Shown one piece after another: positions 37,801 to 47,778 of a DNA stretch of 64,000 nt. Numbering within the stretch: the first letter of the stretch is position 1; every line of letters begins with the position of its first letter. The notes beneath the pieces are model-generated. The model was not told the origin of the DNA. It saw only the letters and a program-made list of their open reading frames with translations, and did no database searches. Made by a program: the position numbers and the translations under genes. Source of the stretch: Pycnococcus provasolii (lineage: Eukaryota; Chlorophyta; Pseudoscourfieldiophyceae; Pseudoscourfieldiales; Pycnococcaceae); NCBI GenBank assembly GCA_938743325.2, contig OW568866.1, positions 496,001 through 560,000 of the forward strand, read 5' to 3'.

Positions 37801-40800
37801 CGTGGCGGCATTCCTCCAGGCGACTCGAGGCCCTGCACAATCTCTGGTATGCCATAGCTCCATAGCGCATAGCCCCACGGCGTGCGATCGATGATATTTG
37901 AAGAGTCGTACAGCGTGTCAAGTCGAGTCGGGAAGACGTCAGCCTTGTACACGGGTAGCGGATACACATTGTCACGCCTGATCGCACGTCCCTTTTCGTC
38001 CTTGGGCCAGAGCACATCCATCGCTGGATCCAACGGCGGAATCGCGGAATATGCCGTGAGACGTGCAGCGTCACCCTTCTCCTCGGCTCGGTCAATTTCA
38101 TCCGAATCGAGCTCCAGCGCCTCGCGCGTAAAGCGGTGCTTGCGACCCTCCGCTTCGAGCACTACTCGCCACGGGCGAATCGCTCTGCTCGCCGCACTCA
38201 TCCATCGGCGCAGGAAAAACGGCTTCTTCTTTTTCTTGCGATCACTGTTCAGCTTCACCTTCAGTCGTTCCATCGGTGTGCGAGGCATGGTTGTCAGGCT
38301 CGTGTGAGCTCGCAGCTTCATCTCCCACAGACGCTTGCGACGGATGCCGTTCAAGACGAGCGACGATGCGCTCGGTGCCTCGCTCATTGAAAATGTCGAA
38401 GCGTTGAAGCCGTAGTAGTTCGAGTTCGCAAATCCCCTCAGCTGATCACGCGAGGCGGAGCTTGCTATCTGATCGGTACGTGAGGTGATGCGAAGCAAGA
38501 AAGGTGCATCGCTCTGCTGGCCCGCCCGATTCGCTTCGTCGTCAATCGAAAGAGGTGCACGCATCGGAAAGAATTCCACTTCGTCCGGTGGCACAGACCA
38601 GTGTGAAGCAAGAGCCGGCGATGACGAGTACGGACCTTTCTGCGATCCCTTCCCGCGAGCCTTTCGCATGTTGATCGCATCGCGCTCGTCCCATCGAATG
38701 CTTTCGTCCTTATTGCCCATTGACACGAAGATACGAGCACCGGGTGCTGTCGAATTGAATCGCGGATCTGCCGCGAGTGGCTTGCGATCGAGAAGGTGGG
38801 ACCAATAGCGAGATAGCATATTGCTCTGCTCCGAACTCCCTTCGGCGAACGGCACACCCTCGTCAGACTTGCTCACAGCCGCATACTGCGATTCGATGCG
38901 CGCCTTCCTATTCGGAGCGGCGGCGGCGGCGGAGAAAATCGACGCGGCAAAGCGGCGACGCAAACAGAGCAGAGACTGCTCGAGAATGCCTTCAGTGCGG
39001 AACAGCTTTTTGAGGAAAGGAATGTTTGTGCTCGGCTCCCTCTTAGCCGCATCGACCTTCATCTTCAATTCTGTGGCAGAGGTTAGCAGCAGAGCCCGCG
39101 CCAGCGATGGGCTCATCTCCGGCACCTCAGCAAGATGCACCGTTTTTGCCTCACCTTCTGCATTCGTGCTCGTCCTAACGTCTATCGCAAGCGTGTTGCG
39201 CGCTGTGCATGTCGCCATGAATACTGTCCCTGGGACGACGGTCAGCTTGTCGAGGTCGGGAAAGATCTTTGGCTTTTCTTCCTTGTAGATGATTTCCTCT
39301 TCATCGTCCCATGGGAAGTCATCAATCGACGTAATTTCCGTGTCGACCTTGTATCTCTCCGTCTCCTCCTTATGCGCAGCCTCAGGGTCAAGTGACTGAC
39401 GCCGCTCGCGGGCGTACGCTTCCCGATCCAGTTGCTCGCGCCTTCCAGTCAGGTCTGGTTCGGGAACTATCGCCAGGCGTCTCTTGTCCTCCGCTGTCAA
39501 TTTTTTGGTGGGCTTGTCAAACAAAGTTCGAGCATTATTGTTGACGGCGACTGATTTCGAACGAGCCGCCTTTTCTCGCTCGACGACAGATGCCTTGGAC
39601 ATCTTGTACATTGCCTCCATCTCCTTCTCGCCAAGCTCGTCGAATTTATCGTAGTCCAGTGTTGTGCGATCTCGAACCCTCTTGCCGTGAGTATCGACAA
39701 TCATTCTGGCTTTCCTGTCGTCGATTGATTCATGAAGTTGTTCCTGTGCCGCAATCTCTGGCATCGGATCATTCACGATGTCCGTGCTTGGTTTCTTTCC
39801 GAGCAACATCTTTGCCTCAAAGCGTGCCTTATGCTCAGCTTCATCCTTCAGCTTACGCAGCTTGAAAGTGCGCACAGATTCTAGCATGCGCTCTACCATT
39901 TTGTCGAGCTTCGCCTGCCCCGTCGCGGTGGGAATGTGTGGAAGGCTCATGTACTCGATATCATCGAGGCGCGTGCGAGGGTCGTTCAATTTCTCCAGGT
40001 CAATGTAGTCTCTCTTGGGGTGCCTGAACTGCTTGTTGCCCGGGATAGCCTTCGGGAGATTATCCTCCGCCATCTCCGGCGGGTCGTTCGGCCAGATGGA
40101 TTCCCAAATTTTGGACTTCCATCTTTCGAGGAAGGGCTCGTCATGAACCACGGGAAACGAAGTTCCGCGACCTGTTTTGAGGAATCCGTTCACGGGGCTC
40201 ACGGCCTCCGGATCTGTCGCGGCAAAGGATAACTGGTGGCGCATCTCGCGGAGCGCGGTGTGCGACGCACCGCCCGTCTCGAGAACGTCCAGGAACGAGT
40301 TCACGACGTCCTTGTAGAGGAGTGCTCTCCGCGGCGCGAACAAGAATTGCGGCTGGAGGTGATTGACATGTTCCGCCGCCTCCTCGAGAATCTTGTGCCC
40401 GAATCGATGAGAGGTTATGGGATGCGACGTGCGCTCGTAGTCAAGCAAGTAGCCGCGAATCACGTTCCGGGGATAGCCACGCTCCTCCAGCTTCTTCTCG
40501 ATCGCCCTCGTTGACTCCTCATCGCGCTTCCTGCGCGACGTCTCCAACGCGTTCAGCAGCGAGCGCGAGCTGGCTGACGCCCCACCGTCGCCGAGAAATC
40601 CCAGATCCATCACCGATTGTGACGTGCCATCGCCACGACTCTTATCGTGCCTTGGCGGTGGTGGGAGGTAGATCATATCCTCCGCCGCGGCGCTGTAGTA
40701 CGGCGACCACTTCGGCCCCATGAGAGCTCGCACGGCATTGGGTCGAATGTTCACGCCAACCTCGAAGTCGACCCACGAGCCACCTCCGTGCGCAAACAGG

Positions 40801-42467
40801 AACCTATCCACGTTGTAGTGCTTCGGATGCTCGGCGAGATTGTACTCCACGTCGCGCCGGGACTTGAGCGGCAGAAGCTCGTATGGGTTGGTAACGACTT
40901 GCACAGCGCGCCGTTTCATCGATTTGGGAAGCAGTTTGACGTGTGCTGCCGTCTGCCCAACCTTGCACGATGCAGCTGCTTCGTACTTGCACTCGTCAGC
41001 CTCGCTCTCGGTGAGCGGGATTGTAACATTCTTGTCCGGGTACATGTCGTACGTATTCCTGTCCTTACGCTTCTCACCTGCCGTGCGAGGATCGTACTTC
41101 TCTGTTGGATGGCCAACGACAGGCCTCCTCTCGATGTTGTGCTTGGTAGATTTGCGCACGATCTGCTCCCACGTCTTGACTCCAAGTTTGCGCTGTTGCT
41201 CGCCGAACGGGAATCGCATGGCAATACGATAGTCGCGAGTTTCCGGATCCAGCTCCTCCGTGGGTAGGGTGGTAGAGGATGATGCGGCTTGCTGATTTTG
41301 CTCGTGTTCCTCGCATCGTTTTTGGTAGGCTGCGTCTGGCTCGTTGGCGAATCGCTGCGGATACGGGTCAATCTGCGTTGGCGCCGGCGTCTTCGGGTCG
41401 TCGTACATCTTATACACCGACGACGGCGGGTTTGCGGGATGTCCTTGTGGCTTGGCCAATTCGGTCCAGTGCCTCATATTCGCGCGCACGCCCTTACTTC
41501 CAGTGTTCCTTTCGCCAACCACGGTTTCTGTGTTGTACGTTGTGAAGCTGGGATGGTCGGAGTCGGCTCCTCTCATGGTGCGTCGTCCAAGCTCGCGGTG
41601 CTTGAAGTGTGGCCCTTCGTCGACCGGCGACACTTTCAGCTTAGACTCTTCCTCAGCTTCCTTTGCTTCTTCCGCCATGCGCAGTTCCTCCAAGACTCTC
41701 GCCTGCTTTCTCATTTCGCGGAACTCCTCGCGCGACATCGTGGTGCCTGGAGGGAGCGGTTCGTCGTCGTCTTCGTCGGACGACGACGAGTCGTCGTCAA
41801 AGTCCGGGTCATTTTCGAACTCCGCCTTTTCTTCCTCTCGCAGACGTTTCGTCTGTTCTCTGGATTCTCGAATCTCGCGTGCGAAAGCAAGTCTTCGCGC
41901 CTCCTTGTCAGCGTCTAGGTTGAAGAGGTTTGTCGCGATACCGCTCCCTCCCCCTGTCTGTGAGGAGGTTGCATAGTTGGTCTGAACGACGGGGGCTGCT
42001 GCTGCTGCGGCGGCGGCAGTCTGCCTCGACGACTGCGTGCTCGGTACGTTGTCGTCGTCTGAGTCGTCGTCGTCCGAGTCAGATGCGTTGGCGGCGGCGT
42101 TTGCAGCAGCAGCTGCTGCAGCAGGCGGCGGAGAAGGTTGAGCAGAAGAAGGTCGCGAAACCTGCTGAGTTGCCGAGTCAGGGGTGTCGTCATCCGATTC
42201 TCCGTCGTCTTCCGAGTCGTCTTCCGAGTCGGAGTCACCCCCCGCTGCTGCGATATCCCCTAAAGGTATCACAGACACATGCCTGTGTGCCTGCTGCATG
42301 TTTCCATGATTCCGAACTTGGGCGACTAAAGACCCGGAAGATTCCGACTCCTCCTCCAACGAGGAGAAGACTCCTGGAAGGTTGGAGTCATCTTCCTCCA
42401 ACGACGCCGAGGGCGACGACGACGAGGCGGAGGAAAGCAAAGGCAAAGACGGACGCCACCAAGGCAT
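34833..42467 (-). CDS. Giant intronless orphan protein, 2,544 residues
   Basis: From the ATG at 42467 (MPWWRPSLPLLSSASSS) one frame stays open for 7.6 kb. The first 250 residues are disordered: Ser/Asp/Glu runs, poly-Ala and a poly-acid patch (DDDSSSSDEDDDEPLPPG). The remaining 2,300 are hydrophilic, evenly mixed, Lys/Arg/Glu-rich, and read as genuine globular or helical protein, for example FRHPKRDYIDLEKLNDPRTR, PDLDKLTVVPGTVFMATCTA and VDFEVGVNIRPNAVRALMGP. No membrane segments, repeats, ATPase, kinase or helicase motifs were found. Codon choice and base composition resemble its neighbours. I cannot assign a family. The gene is 12% of the window. Confidence 0.8.
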   Translation of the reverse strand: MPWWRPSLPLLSSASSSSPSASLEEDDSNLPGVFSSLEEESESSGSLVAQVRNHGNMQQAHRHVSVIPLGDIAAAGGDSDSEDDSEDDGESDDDTPDSATQQVSRPSSAQPSPPPAAAAAAANAAANASDSDDDDSDDDNVPSTQSSRQTAAAAAAAAPVVQTNYATSSQTGGGSGIATNLFNLDADKEARRLAFAREIRESREQTKRLREEEKAEFENDPDFDDDSSSSDEDDDEPLPPGTTMSREEFREMRKQARVLEELRMAEEAKEAEEESKLKVSPVDEGPHFKHRELGRRTMRGADSDHPSFTTYNTETVVGERNTGSKGVRANMRHWTELAKPQGHPANPPSSVYKMYDDPKTPAPTQIDPYPQRFANEPDAAYQKRCEEHEQNQQAASSSTTLPTEELDPETRDYRIAMRFPFGEQQRKLGVKTWEQIVRKSTKHNIERRPVVGHPTEKYDPRTAGEKRKDRNTYDMYPDKNVTIPLTESEADECKYEAAASCKVGQTAAHVKLLPKSMKRRAVQVVTNPYELLPLKSRRDVEYNLAEHPKHYNVDRFLFAHGGGSWVDFEVGVNIRPNAVRALMGPKWSPYYSAAAEDMIYLPPPPRHDKSRGDGTSQSVMDLGFLGDGGASASSRSLLNALETSRRKRDEESTRAIEKKLEERGYPRNVIRGYLLDYERTSHPITSHRFGHKILEEAAEHVNHLQPQFLFAPRRALLYKDVVNSFLDVLETGGASHTALREMRHQLSFAATDPEAVSPVNGFLKTGRGTSFPVVHDEPFLERWKSKIWESIWPNDPPEMAEDNLPKAIPGNKQFRHPKRDYIDLEKLNDPRTRLDDIEYMSLPHIPTATGQAKLDKMVERMLESVRTFKLRKLKDEAEHKARFEAKMLLGKKPSTDIVNDPMPEIAAQEQLHESIDDRKARMIVDTHGKRVRDRTTLDYDKFDELGEKEMEAMYKMSKASVVEREKAARSKSVAVNNNARTLFDKPTKKLTAEDKRRLAIVPEPDLTGRREQLDREAYARERRQSLDPEAAHKEETERYKVDTEITSIDDFPWDDEEEIIYKEEKPKIFPDLDKLTVVPGTVFMATCTARNTLAIDVRTSTNAEGEAKTVHLAEVPEMSPSLARALLLTSATELKMKVDAAKREPSTNIPFLKKLFRTEGILEQSLLCLRRRFAASIFSAAAAAPNRKARIESQYAAVSKSDEGVPFAEGSSEQSNMLSRYWSHLLDRKPLAADPRFNSTAPGARIFVSMGNKDESIRWDERDAINMRKARGKGSQKGPYSSSPALASHWSVPPDEVEFFPMRAPLSIDDEANRAGQQSDAPFLLRITSRTDQIASSASRDQLRGFANSNYYGFNASTFSMSEAPSASSLVLNGIRRKRLWEMKLRAHTSLTTMPRTPMERLKVKLNSDRKKKKKPFFLRRWMSAASRAIRPWRVVLEAEGRKHRFTREALELDSDEIDRAEEKGDAARLTAYSAIPPLDPAMDVLWPKDEKGRAIRRDNVYPLPVYKADVFPTRLDTLYDSSNIIDRTPWGYALWSYGIPEIVQGLESPGGMPPRFMDSAGVSLPAFKAARALYGIFPDVAFDPVVENPALKVSEFMMAMRLLGNASRVDKSVEERPMGEQTDLPNEILAPLRSIEEASAQKAMGEDKTEGETKIKPIDANAIYEDEIANRRLVQSEEPLFSSLFARYNVLGYDPRMEMWSPSDTREKAQKLFYDQLLHFLERNSLFKGEEDEYLLNRAVEHLKETGKTALEPGLGFTFEEKGGDVEKEYANLMRAADAALASESEYFDFPICRVYSKKEKDVLVERLESLDAVFREKSAQLQIPVRLGPKSAEEYASKLAAIRESFLAENGETTLRTLGEMKDRDVLTVVDRANVDATRQALARHVPNISDTPMEVKSLDLTFPGADESWSTLRASFAKHAVKAVECALEGRVAQARESLAVADAASIPADARQELERAIDVDSKALARVRELSRAHASRGCDGVRGMLTPEEQAFADEYAEQRESNPRPNDIASFLRGDSSSPNTSWAFEMFEMPENSASDDKSQPRKLAFRYKALDPELQRLKEEEKLAKKHLVASLRKKRDIMSESLWEDGYYCAADSEDPSAFQRSPVVQRLILEAAKSSDPWNTPLLSSAMHESRGEAMASHVQAGWPFAAAAAATRQGAEESDNIVNQLASLLGDKMHLEDELTAMSRFALPIKRVGAEMRSPHQSDILKQHSRFNQAFESLRNNDSVAFRGKMVAHFRNRTACYGGPAYTSINLHPGAPVGSYQAEKMADDSFSCIFDHSLVSYINSHSPVAGWRSPEMTVRDAFLQTFAKNFNPDTDMAIAHDVIRNAVPKPMCEFRYPYGKHSDAELYSIAEMVANKQRMLHDHAMETALLAAGARDVTNEKRRGKAPMFELHSENLDKTSYYVTLTHEYSKKDKRPTTTRVSVFRNLVPKSREEWAVRNAHAILQPYDIYSPYSRNLDAAMAKTFKDIEFPYQPPMRINDAQREILNRQPNRVTPNNDTQRQQIETTRIVKGSYPDSYTYNLGRALNAVDKF

Positions 42468-43081
42468 GTTAAAATGAGTAAACACTGTTTTCTTCTCCAA
42501 AGTGGCGTGTGTAGGGAAAGCGGATAAGAGGGGCAAAGCAGGCCTTTTTTAGTTCCACAGGGGCGTGGGCGTGGGCAGGGAGAGGAGAGGGGAAAAAGGG
42601 TGAAAAAAGACTCTCGAACTCGAAAAAAAAACGAGAACCGGCGCCGCCAAAGGAGAAAAAGATCACCCGGGTGCCGAGCCCCCGACCCCCTGGGGCTCAT
42701 TCGCATTGGGGATCCGTTCTAGAGTGAGAACCATTTGGCAAAGTTTTACCAAACCCTAGAGCTAGCTGACCTTCAAGCTGACCTGGTGGTTCTACCTGGT
42801 GGGGGAAACCCTAGCTATGATAGCTGACCTGGTTGGGGAAACCCTAGCTAGGGTTACCCTAGGTTAGCAATGGTCCTTTTGACGACTCCTTGGAAGTCAT
42901 GCTCGTCCTACAATTAGTTTGGTCCTGGACTTGCCCTCCATGGAAAAGAAAATCCTGGGGTCATCTTCCGGTCTGCAGCACACCCAGTCTCCCCGGCCCC
43001 CCCCCCCCCCTCCTCTCCCCGGCCCCCCTCTTCCAGGTTTTTCGCGACGCCCCTCTTGCTGTCTCGCTCTGATTTGTTGCC
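42468..43081. other. Divergent intergenic region with CCCTAG/CTAGGG repeats
   Basis: Lies between the giant gene and TGD2. GGGGAAACCCTAGCT occurs at 42802-42816 and 42835-42849, and AGCTGACCTGGT at 42777-42788 and 42822-42833, forming an imperfect duplicated block. CTAGGGTT-type units on either strand resemble the TTAGGG arrays near other starts. C-rich runs lie at 43000-43030. Confidence 0.5.
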
Positions 43082-44455
43082 ATGGCTCCTTTGGCTCCCG
43101 GTTTGTCGTCGTTGAAGTTGAAGTTGAAGGCGCGCACATCTTCTTCCACATCAGTCATGTCCTTGAAGACTATGCGACCACAGTGCGTTCAAAGAAGAAA
43201 ACCTCTCGGCCTTGGTCAGGGAGCCCTTCAGGGTGCCCCCCGAAGTCGAACTTGTAGGGGGCTTGTAACACCTTGTAGGCCTTTTGTCCCACGCTCGTTT
43301 GGGCGATCAAAAGGACCGTCGTCGTCGTCGTCACCTGGGAGTTCAGAAAAGTCGAAAGATGACGCAGCAGCAGCAGCAGAAGAAGAAGAAGAGTCGTCAG
43401 ACACACCAGCCACATCACAAGCCGCCGTGCAGTCAAAAAATGGCGCGCCAGCGCCACCGCCACTCACAACACCAGGAGACTCGGCGAATGAAACACAAAC
43501 AAATACGAACAAAAAACATACGTGGCTGCCACAGTCGCTCATGCGACCGCTCGCGGACTTTGGGTTCGGACGCAGGAGTATCGAAGAGGGACTGCTCGGC
43601 GTTTTCGCCGTCGCTGGAGTGGGCATGACCGCGCTCGTCATGACATGGGTGTCCGCAGCCACGACGGCCGCACGCAGGCATACGTACCAGATGAAGATGT
43701 CGTTCCCACGAGCCATGGGAATCACCGTCGGAACACCCGTGCGCATCCGTGGCGTGCAGGTGGGATCCGTGCTGTCCGTGCGGCCAAGCCTCGCCTCCGT
43801 CGACGTGCTGTGCGAAATCGACGACGAGGCAATCAAGGTGCCGCGCAACGCACTCGTTGAGGCGAATCAGAGTGGCCTGATTGCCGAGACGCTTATCGAC
43901 ATCACGCCGCGCATGCCGCTGCCTCCTGACGACACACTTGGTCCCAAGGATACCAGGTGTCACGATCAGGGACACCTCGTTTGCCACATGGGTGAAATCG
44001 AGGGAGAGGTGGGAACCAGCTTGGATGATCTCGTCGGCGTGTGCACGCGCCTAGCTCGACGAATGGAGGCTGGCACCATGGATACGATGGAGGATACAGC
44101 GAAGGCGGCTCAGGACGCCGCGACGCACGCCATCCCTCTGCTGGAGAAGATGAAACTCATCGCCACTAACGTTGCGCCGATGGTTGAAGACCTGAAGGAT
44201 GGCGAAGCAGGTCCAACAGCCTCGCGCTTGCTTACAGAGCTGCACGACCTCGCGGAAAGCATGATCCGCATCACGGAGGTGATGGCGGACGAGCCGCAGC
44301 TTGAGACGATGAAGACGATGGTGACACGCTCCGAGCGGTGTCTCGCGGAGGTGGAGCGCATCTCCAAGGACCTGTCGAAGGTGACTGGCGACGACGCGCT
44401 CATGACCAACTTGAAGAGCATCGTTCAGAGTGTGTCGCGCATACTCGAGTCGTGA
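43082..44455 (+). CDS. TGD2: TGD2-like chloroplast lipid-transfer protein (MCE/MlaD domain)
   Basis: A 457-residue intronless protein. The first 80 residues are a plastid transit peptide (SSTSVMSLKTMRPQ and Arg/Ser-rich). A Ser/acidic linker follows, then one membrane segment (about 165-190, LLGVFAVAGVGMTALVMTWV). The MCE/MlaD domain spans about 200-275: FPRAMGITVGTPVRIRGVQV, GSVLSV, VPRNALVEANQSGLIAETLI. The C-terminal half is helical, as expected for the part that forms the hexameric tube. In plants TGD2 binds phosphatidic acid and, with the TGD1 permease and TGD3 ATPase, imports ER lipid across the inner envelope. Only the TGD2 gene is seen here. Confidence 0.88.
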   Translation: MAPLAPGLSSLKLKLKARTSSSTSVMSLKTMRPQCVQRRKPLGLGQGALQGAPRSRTCRGLVTPCRPFVPRSFGRSKGPSSSSSPGSSEKSKDDAAAAAEEEEESSDTPATSQAAVQSKNGAPAPPPLTTPGDSANETQTNTNKKHTWLPQSLMRPLADFGFGRRSIEEGLLGVFAVAGVGMTALVMTWVSAATTAARRHTYQMKMSFPRAMGITVGTPVRIRGVQVGSVLSVRPSLASVDVLCEIDDEAIKVPRNALVEANQSGLIAETLIDITPRMPLPPDDTLGPKDTRCHDQGHLVCHMGEIEGEVGTSLDDLVGVCTRLARRMEAGTMDTMEDTAKAAQDAATHAIPLLEKMKLIATNVAPMVEDLKDGEAGPTASRLLTELHDLAESMIRITEVMADEPQLETMKTMVTRSERCLAEVERISKDLSKVTGDDALMTNLKSIVQSVSRILES

Positions 44456-45382
44456 GACATTTTAAAAAAAATAATAGAATGAAAAAAAAAACGTTGCAAG
44501 CGAAATGTAACGAACGGCGCTTTGCCTATCTTTTACTTCGATCGTAATATCATGTTGCCGTGACGCTCACGCTAGGTGCAACGAGTGGTCGTTTCTCTGC
44601 AGACTCCGCAGCTTCCTCGTCGTCGTCGTCGTCTTCGACGTCGTCGTCGTCCTCCTCCTCCTCTTCCGGAGCTCCGATGATCGTACCAACCGTGGTAGTT
44701 CTTACCAATCATAACGGTGCACTGCCCTCTAAAGTCCACAGTCCACACGGGTCACCGTGACCACCTCCCCCACCCTACCGGGAAGTCTACCGGGCACGTA
44801 CCGTACTACAGCCCACAGGAGTGTACAGGAGTGTACAGTGTTGGTATAAAAAAAACCTTTACAGTAGAATATGGAAAGGGAGAAATGCGTCCGGCAAAAG
44901 TATGTCCCCTGTGATGTCTAAAATTGTGTGGATTGATTGCTTGATCCTTGGAAGTTGGAACGTCCCGACGCCGAGGCCCGAGGGAAACTTGCAAGGCCGT
45001 CGATAGACTATCGTAGTACTTAGTGATTGAGCGATGGGCGATTCCTTCCGCACGAACAGCGCACGAACGGCATTATCATTTCTTCCTACGATAGTTAAGT
45101 TTTCCAGTTTATGCCGGACGGACCATAGTTCTTACAGTAGGTAAACTTTACCGTAAGGCCGGACGACGTCTATACTCGCGGGAAACTGGTAGGAAGTACC
45201 ACCCGGAGCTCCATGTCCATGTGGGGACCTTCCCGTCCGTCCGAAGCTTGTTCTCGCCTCCCCTGGTCACTCACTGGTGGCCGGCCCCTTCGGCCGTTCG
45301 CTTTTGCGCTTGTAAAATAGCTTTTGTCGGCACGTAGTTCCTATCGTAGTACCTACTACATACTTTGATAAGGTGTGGAACG
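44456..45382. other. Intergenic region of about 900 bases
   Basis: Holds a CGT/CCT trinucleotide tract (44606-44660), a near-palindrome GGTCAC-C-GTGACC (44750-44762), and several ACAGTA/TACTGT motifs. Short open frames across the CGT tract (for example an acidic reading on the minus strand) are accepted only as shadows. No tRNA or other RNA gene was recognised. Confidence 0.45.
44506..44510 (+). terminator. TGTAA poly(A) signal of TGD2
   Basis: TGTAA about 51 bases after the stop codon. Confidence 0.55.
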
Positions 45383-46558
45383 ATGGCCGACGCCTTGGAG
45401 TCTACTGGTGGGTTAGGGCCGCCGACCTTGGGAGCCGGCCAAAATGCCGACCTTGAGGAGGTGGAACGCCTCAGGAAACAAAACGAACACCTACGCGTGC
45501 AACTGAGACAGTTCTCCACCGCGCTCGACGACGTGCTCAAGAAAAAGGCAAAAGACCAAGAGCAGCATCACAAAAGCGCTGTGCCGCCCAGAGACTTGCA
45601 GGTGGAGCTGAGGAGCGCGGAGCAGAGAGCTCGGCAGTACAAGAGGGAAGCGCAAAGCTTGCGCGAGCGTGTCGACGCCATGGACTTCGAAAGACTCGGC
45701 GCACTGGAGGTGAGAGCGAGGCAAGCGGAGGCGAGCTTGGAGGAACTGAGGAAAGAAAACAAAATGCTGCAGCGGAACCTTCGCGACCGAGAGAAGCACT
45801 TAAGCCTCGACCAGGGGTCGAACGAGGTGGCCGAGCGGCGGCTCAGGATGCAGCGCGAGGAACTACGCGTCGCTCGTGCCGAGGCGAGGAGGTTTGCAAG
45901 CGAGAGATATGACCTCGAGCGGCAAAATAAGGCTCTCAACGACGAGGTTGTGCGCGCTGGCGACCGCGTGCGCGACCTTGAGGAGGTGCTGAAAGAGCGC
46001 GGCATGTCGCCCGACGACAGCGCTGCAGAGAGCGAGCGCAAGCTTGAAGAAGCGCTCGGACGCATCGCGCAGCTCGAGAAGGAGCTGTCCGTCGTGACCA
46101 AGTCGCGCGATGCCGCCGTCAGGAGAGCGCGCACGGAGTTGGGAACTCTCCGCCGCACCCTCGACGAGACGATGAAGGAGAATGCTGTGAACCGGGAACG
46201 CCTGTCGTCAAAGGAGCGCGAGCTGCGTTCACTAGCCGCGGACCTCAGTCTTGCGCAGAGGACGGCATCTATGGCACAAGCGCGTGTCATCGCAATGCAG
46301 AAAAATGAGCAGGCTGCAGACTCGTTGGCGCACTTGCGCAATCGCCAGGAGCCTCAGCAAAGGTCGTCGGCGAACTCAAGGCTGCCCAGGCTTTCGAACA
46401 ACCAGACACGAGGTGGTGCGTCTAAAATCCGCAAGCCTAGGTCAAAGGTACCAAAGGCGGTGCCGGTAGCTCTGCCTCAAGTGATTAAGGATCCTTCGCC
46501 GCCAGCAACACCACCACCGAAAGAGCCTGAACCTGCGCCTGAGCCCGAACCTGCGCCT

Positions 46559-46607
<49 letters not shown>

Positions 46608-47719
46608 AACCAGAACCTGCACCGGAGCCGCCGGAACCTGCCGCCAACTCCGCAGCCGCCGAGATTGCGCGCAACGCCCTGCTTGCGTCCCCAAGACCTC
46701 CCATTCCGGATTCCAATACTGCGGAAATAAAGGAAACAACCAGCTCGCCAGTGTTTGATGAGCAGCCAGCGGAGACAACGGAGCAACCAATAGAGACACC
46801 GGACCTTGCAGACGATGCTGGTGCGAAGAAGGCGGAGACAGAAGCGGAGGCAGCGCCATCGCAGGAGCTAACCAGGTCCGAAACCTTTGAGGCTGCCGAG
46901 GCTGCGCACAACTTGACAGAGGCTGCCATCGCATCGGTGGAGACAGCTGAGGCTGCGCACAACTTGACGGAGGCTGCCATCGCATCGGTGGAGACAGCCG
47001 AGGCTGCGCACAACTTGACGGAGGCTGCCATAGCATCGGTGGAGACAGCTGAGGTAGCGCCATCGCAGGAGTTAACTAGGTCCGAAACCTTTGAGGCTGC
47101 CGAGGCTGCGCACAACTTGACGGAGGCTGCCATCGCATCGGTGGAGACAGCTGAGGTAGCGCCATCGCAGGAGTTAACTAGGTCCGAAACCTTTGAGGCT
47201 GCCGAGGCTGCGCACAACTTGACGGAGGCTGCCATCGCGTCGGTGGAGACAGCCGAGGCTGCGCACAACTTGACGGAGGCTGCCATCGCATCAGTGGAGA
47301 CAGCTGAGCTAGCGCCATCGCAGGAGTTAACTAGGTCCGAAACCTTTGAGGCTGCCGAGGCTGCGCACAACTTGACGGAGGCTGCCATCGCGTCGGTGGA
47401 GACAGCCGAGGCTGCGCACACTTTGACGGAGGCTGCCATCGCATCAGTGAAGGAGGCGAATGCGGAAGATGTCCAAGACGCACCCGCGCCAGTCGAATCG
47501 GCGGAGGTAGAGGATGCGAATGATGCGGAAGAGATCCCCTTGGCGCCATCGCCGGGCCCGGAAAGCCTACCAGACGAGCTACTGGATGAGGATGACGGCG
47601 GCGTGAAGGAAGAAGCGTCGCCGGAAGATGCGTGGCAAGAGGAGGAGACTGTTGTTGCGGAAGAACCACGTCCCGTCTCTAGAACGCCGGAGAGCGTTCC
47701 ACCGGACCTACCCGAGTAG
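45383..47719 (+). CDS. Coiled-coil protein (lebercilin-like) with Glu-Pro and nested 17-residue repeats
   Basis: From the ATG at 45383 (MADALESTGGLGPPTL) the product is 778 residues. Residues 20-310 are a continuous coiled coil with RKENKMLQRNLRDREKHLSL and RYDLERQNKALNDEVVRAGD, reminiscent of the ciliary protein lebercilin (LCA5); this match is by eye. A basic linker leads to a Glu-Pro repeat (about 380-420), then a repeat array at about 490-690 built of TEAAIASVETAEAAHNL units and APSQELTRSETFEA separators. The C-terminus is acidic and Pro-rich. A cytoskeletal or basal-body role is possible but not shown. Confidence 0.65.
46519..46650 (+). repeat. Glu-Pro coding repeat
   Basis: GAGCCG/GAACCT hexamers encode a run of alternating Glu and Pro of about 40 residues. 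Confidence 0.8.
46853..47450 (+). repeat. Nested tandem repeat array in coding sequence
   Basis: Eight copies of a 51-base unit (AAHNLTEAAIASVETAE at protein level) occur in blocks of 3, 1, 2 and 2, each block introduced by a separator encoding APSQELTRSETFEAAE. Copies differ by only a few bases, so the array expanded recently by unequal exchange. Confidence 0.9.
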
Positions 47720-47739
47720 CTCACGATCATGTGCTCTCA

Positions 47740-47744
47740 TGTAA
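47740..47744 (+). terminator. TGTAA poly(A) signal of the lebercilin-like gene
   Basis: TGTAA about 20 bases after the stop. The convergent RWDD3-like gene ends only 35 bases further on. Confidence 0.55.
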
Positions 47745-47778
47745 TCACCCGTCTGTTTTCAATCACTTGTTTAGTATG

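Noticed and set aside
44560-44760. Short frames over the CGT/CCT tract, including an acidic reading on the minus strand
   Set aside because: All frames of a CGT-type triplet tract stay open, and no splice acceptor or start supports one over another.
46853-47450. Possible CRISPR-like array
   Set aside because: The repeats are in-frame coding units with no unique spacers, in a eukaryotic gene.
46477-47730. 417-codon open frame antisense to the lebercilin-like gene
   Set aside because: It is the antisense reading of the tandem repeats, with Ser/Ala/Gly periodicity mirroring the sense array; the sense frame has the coiled-coil composition and normal ends.
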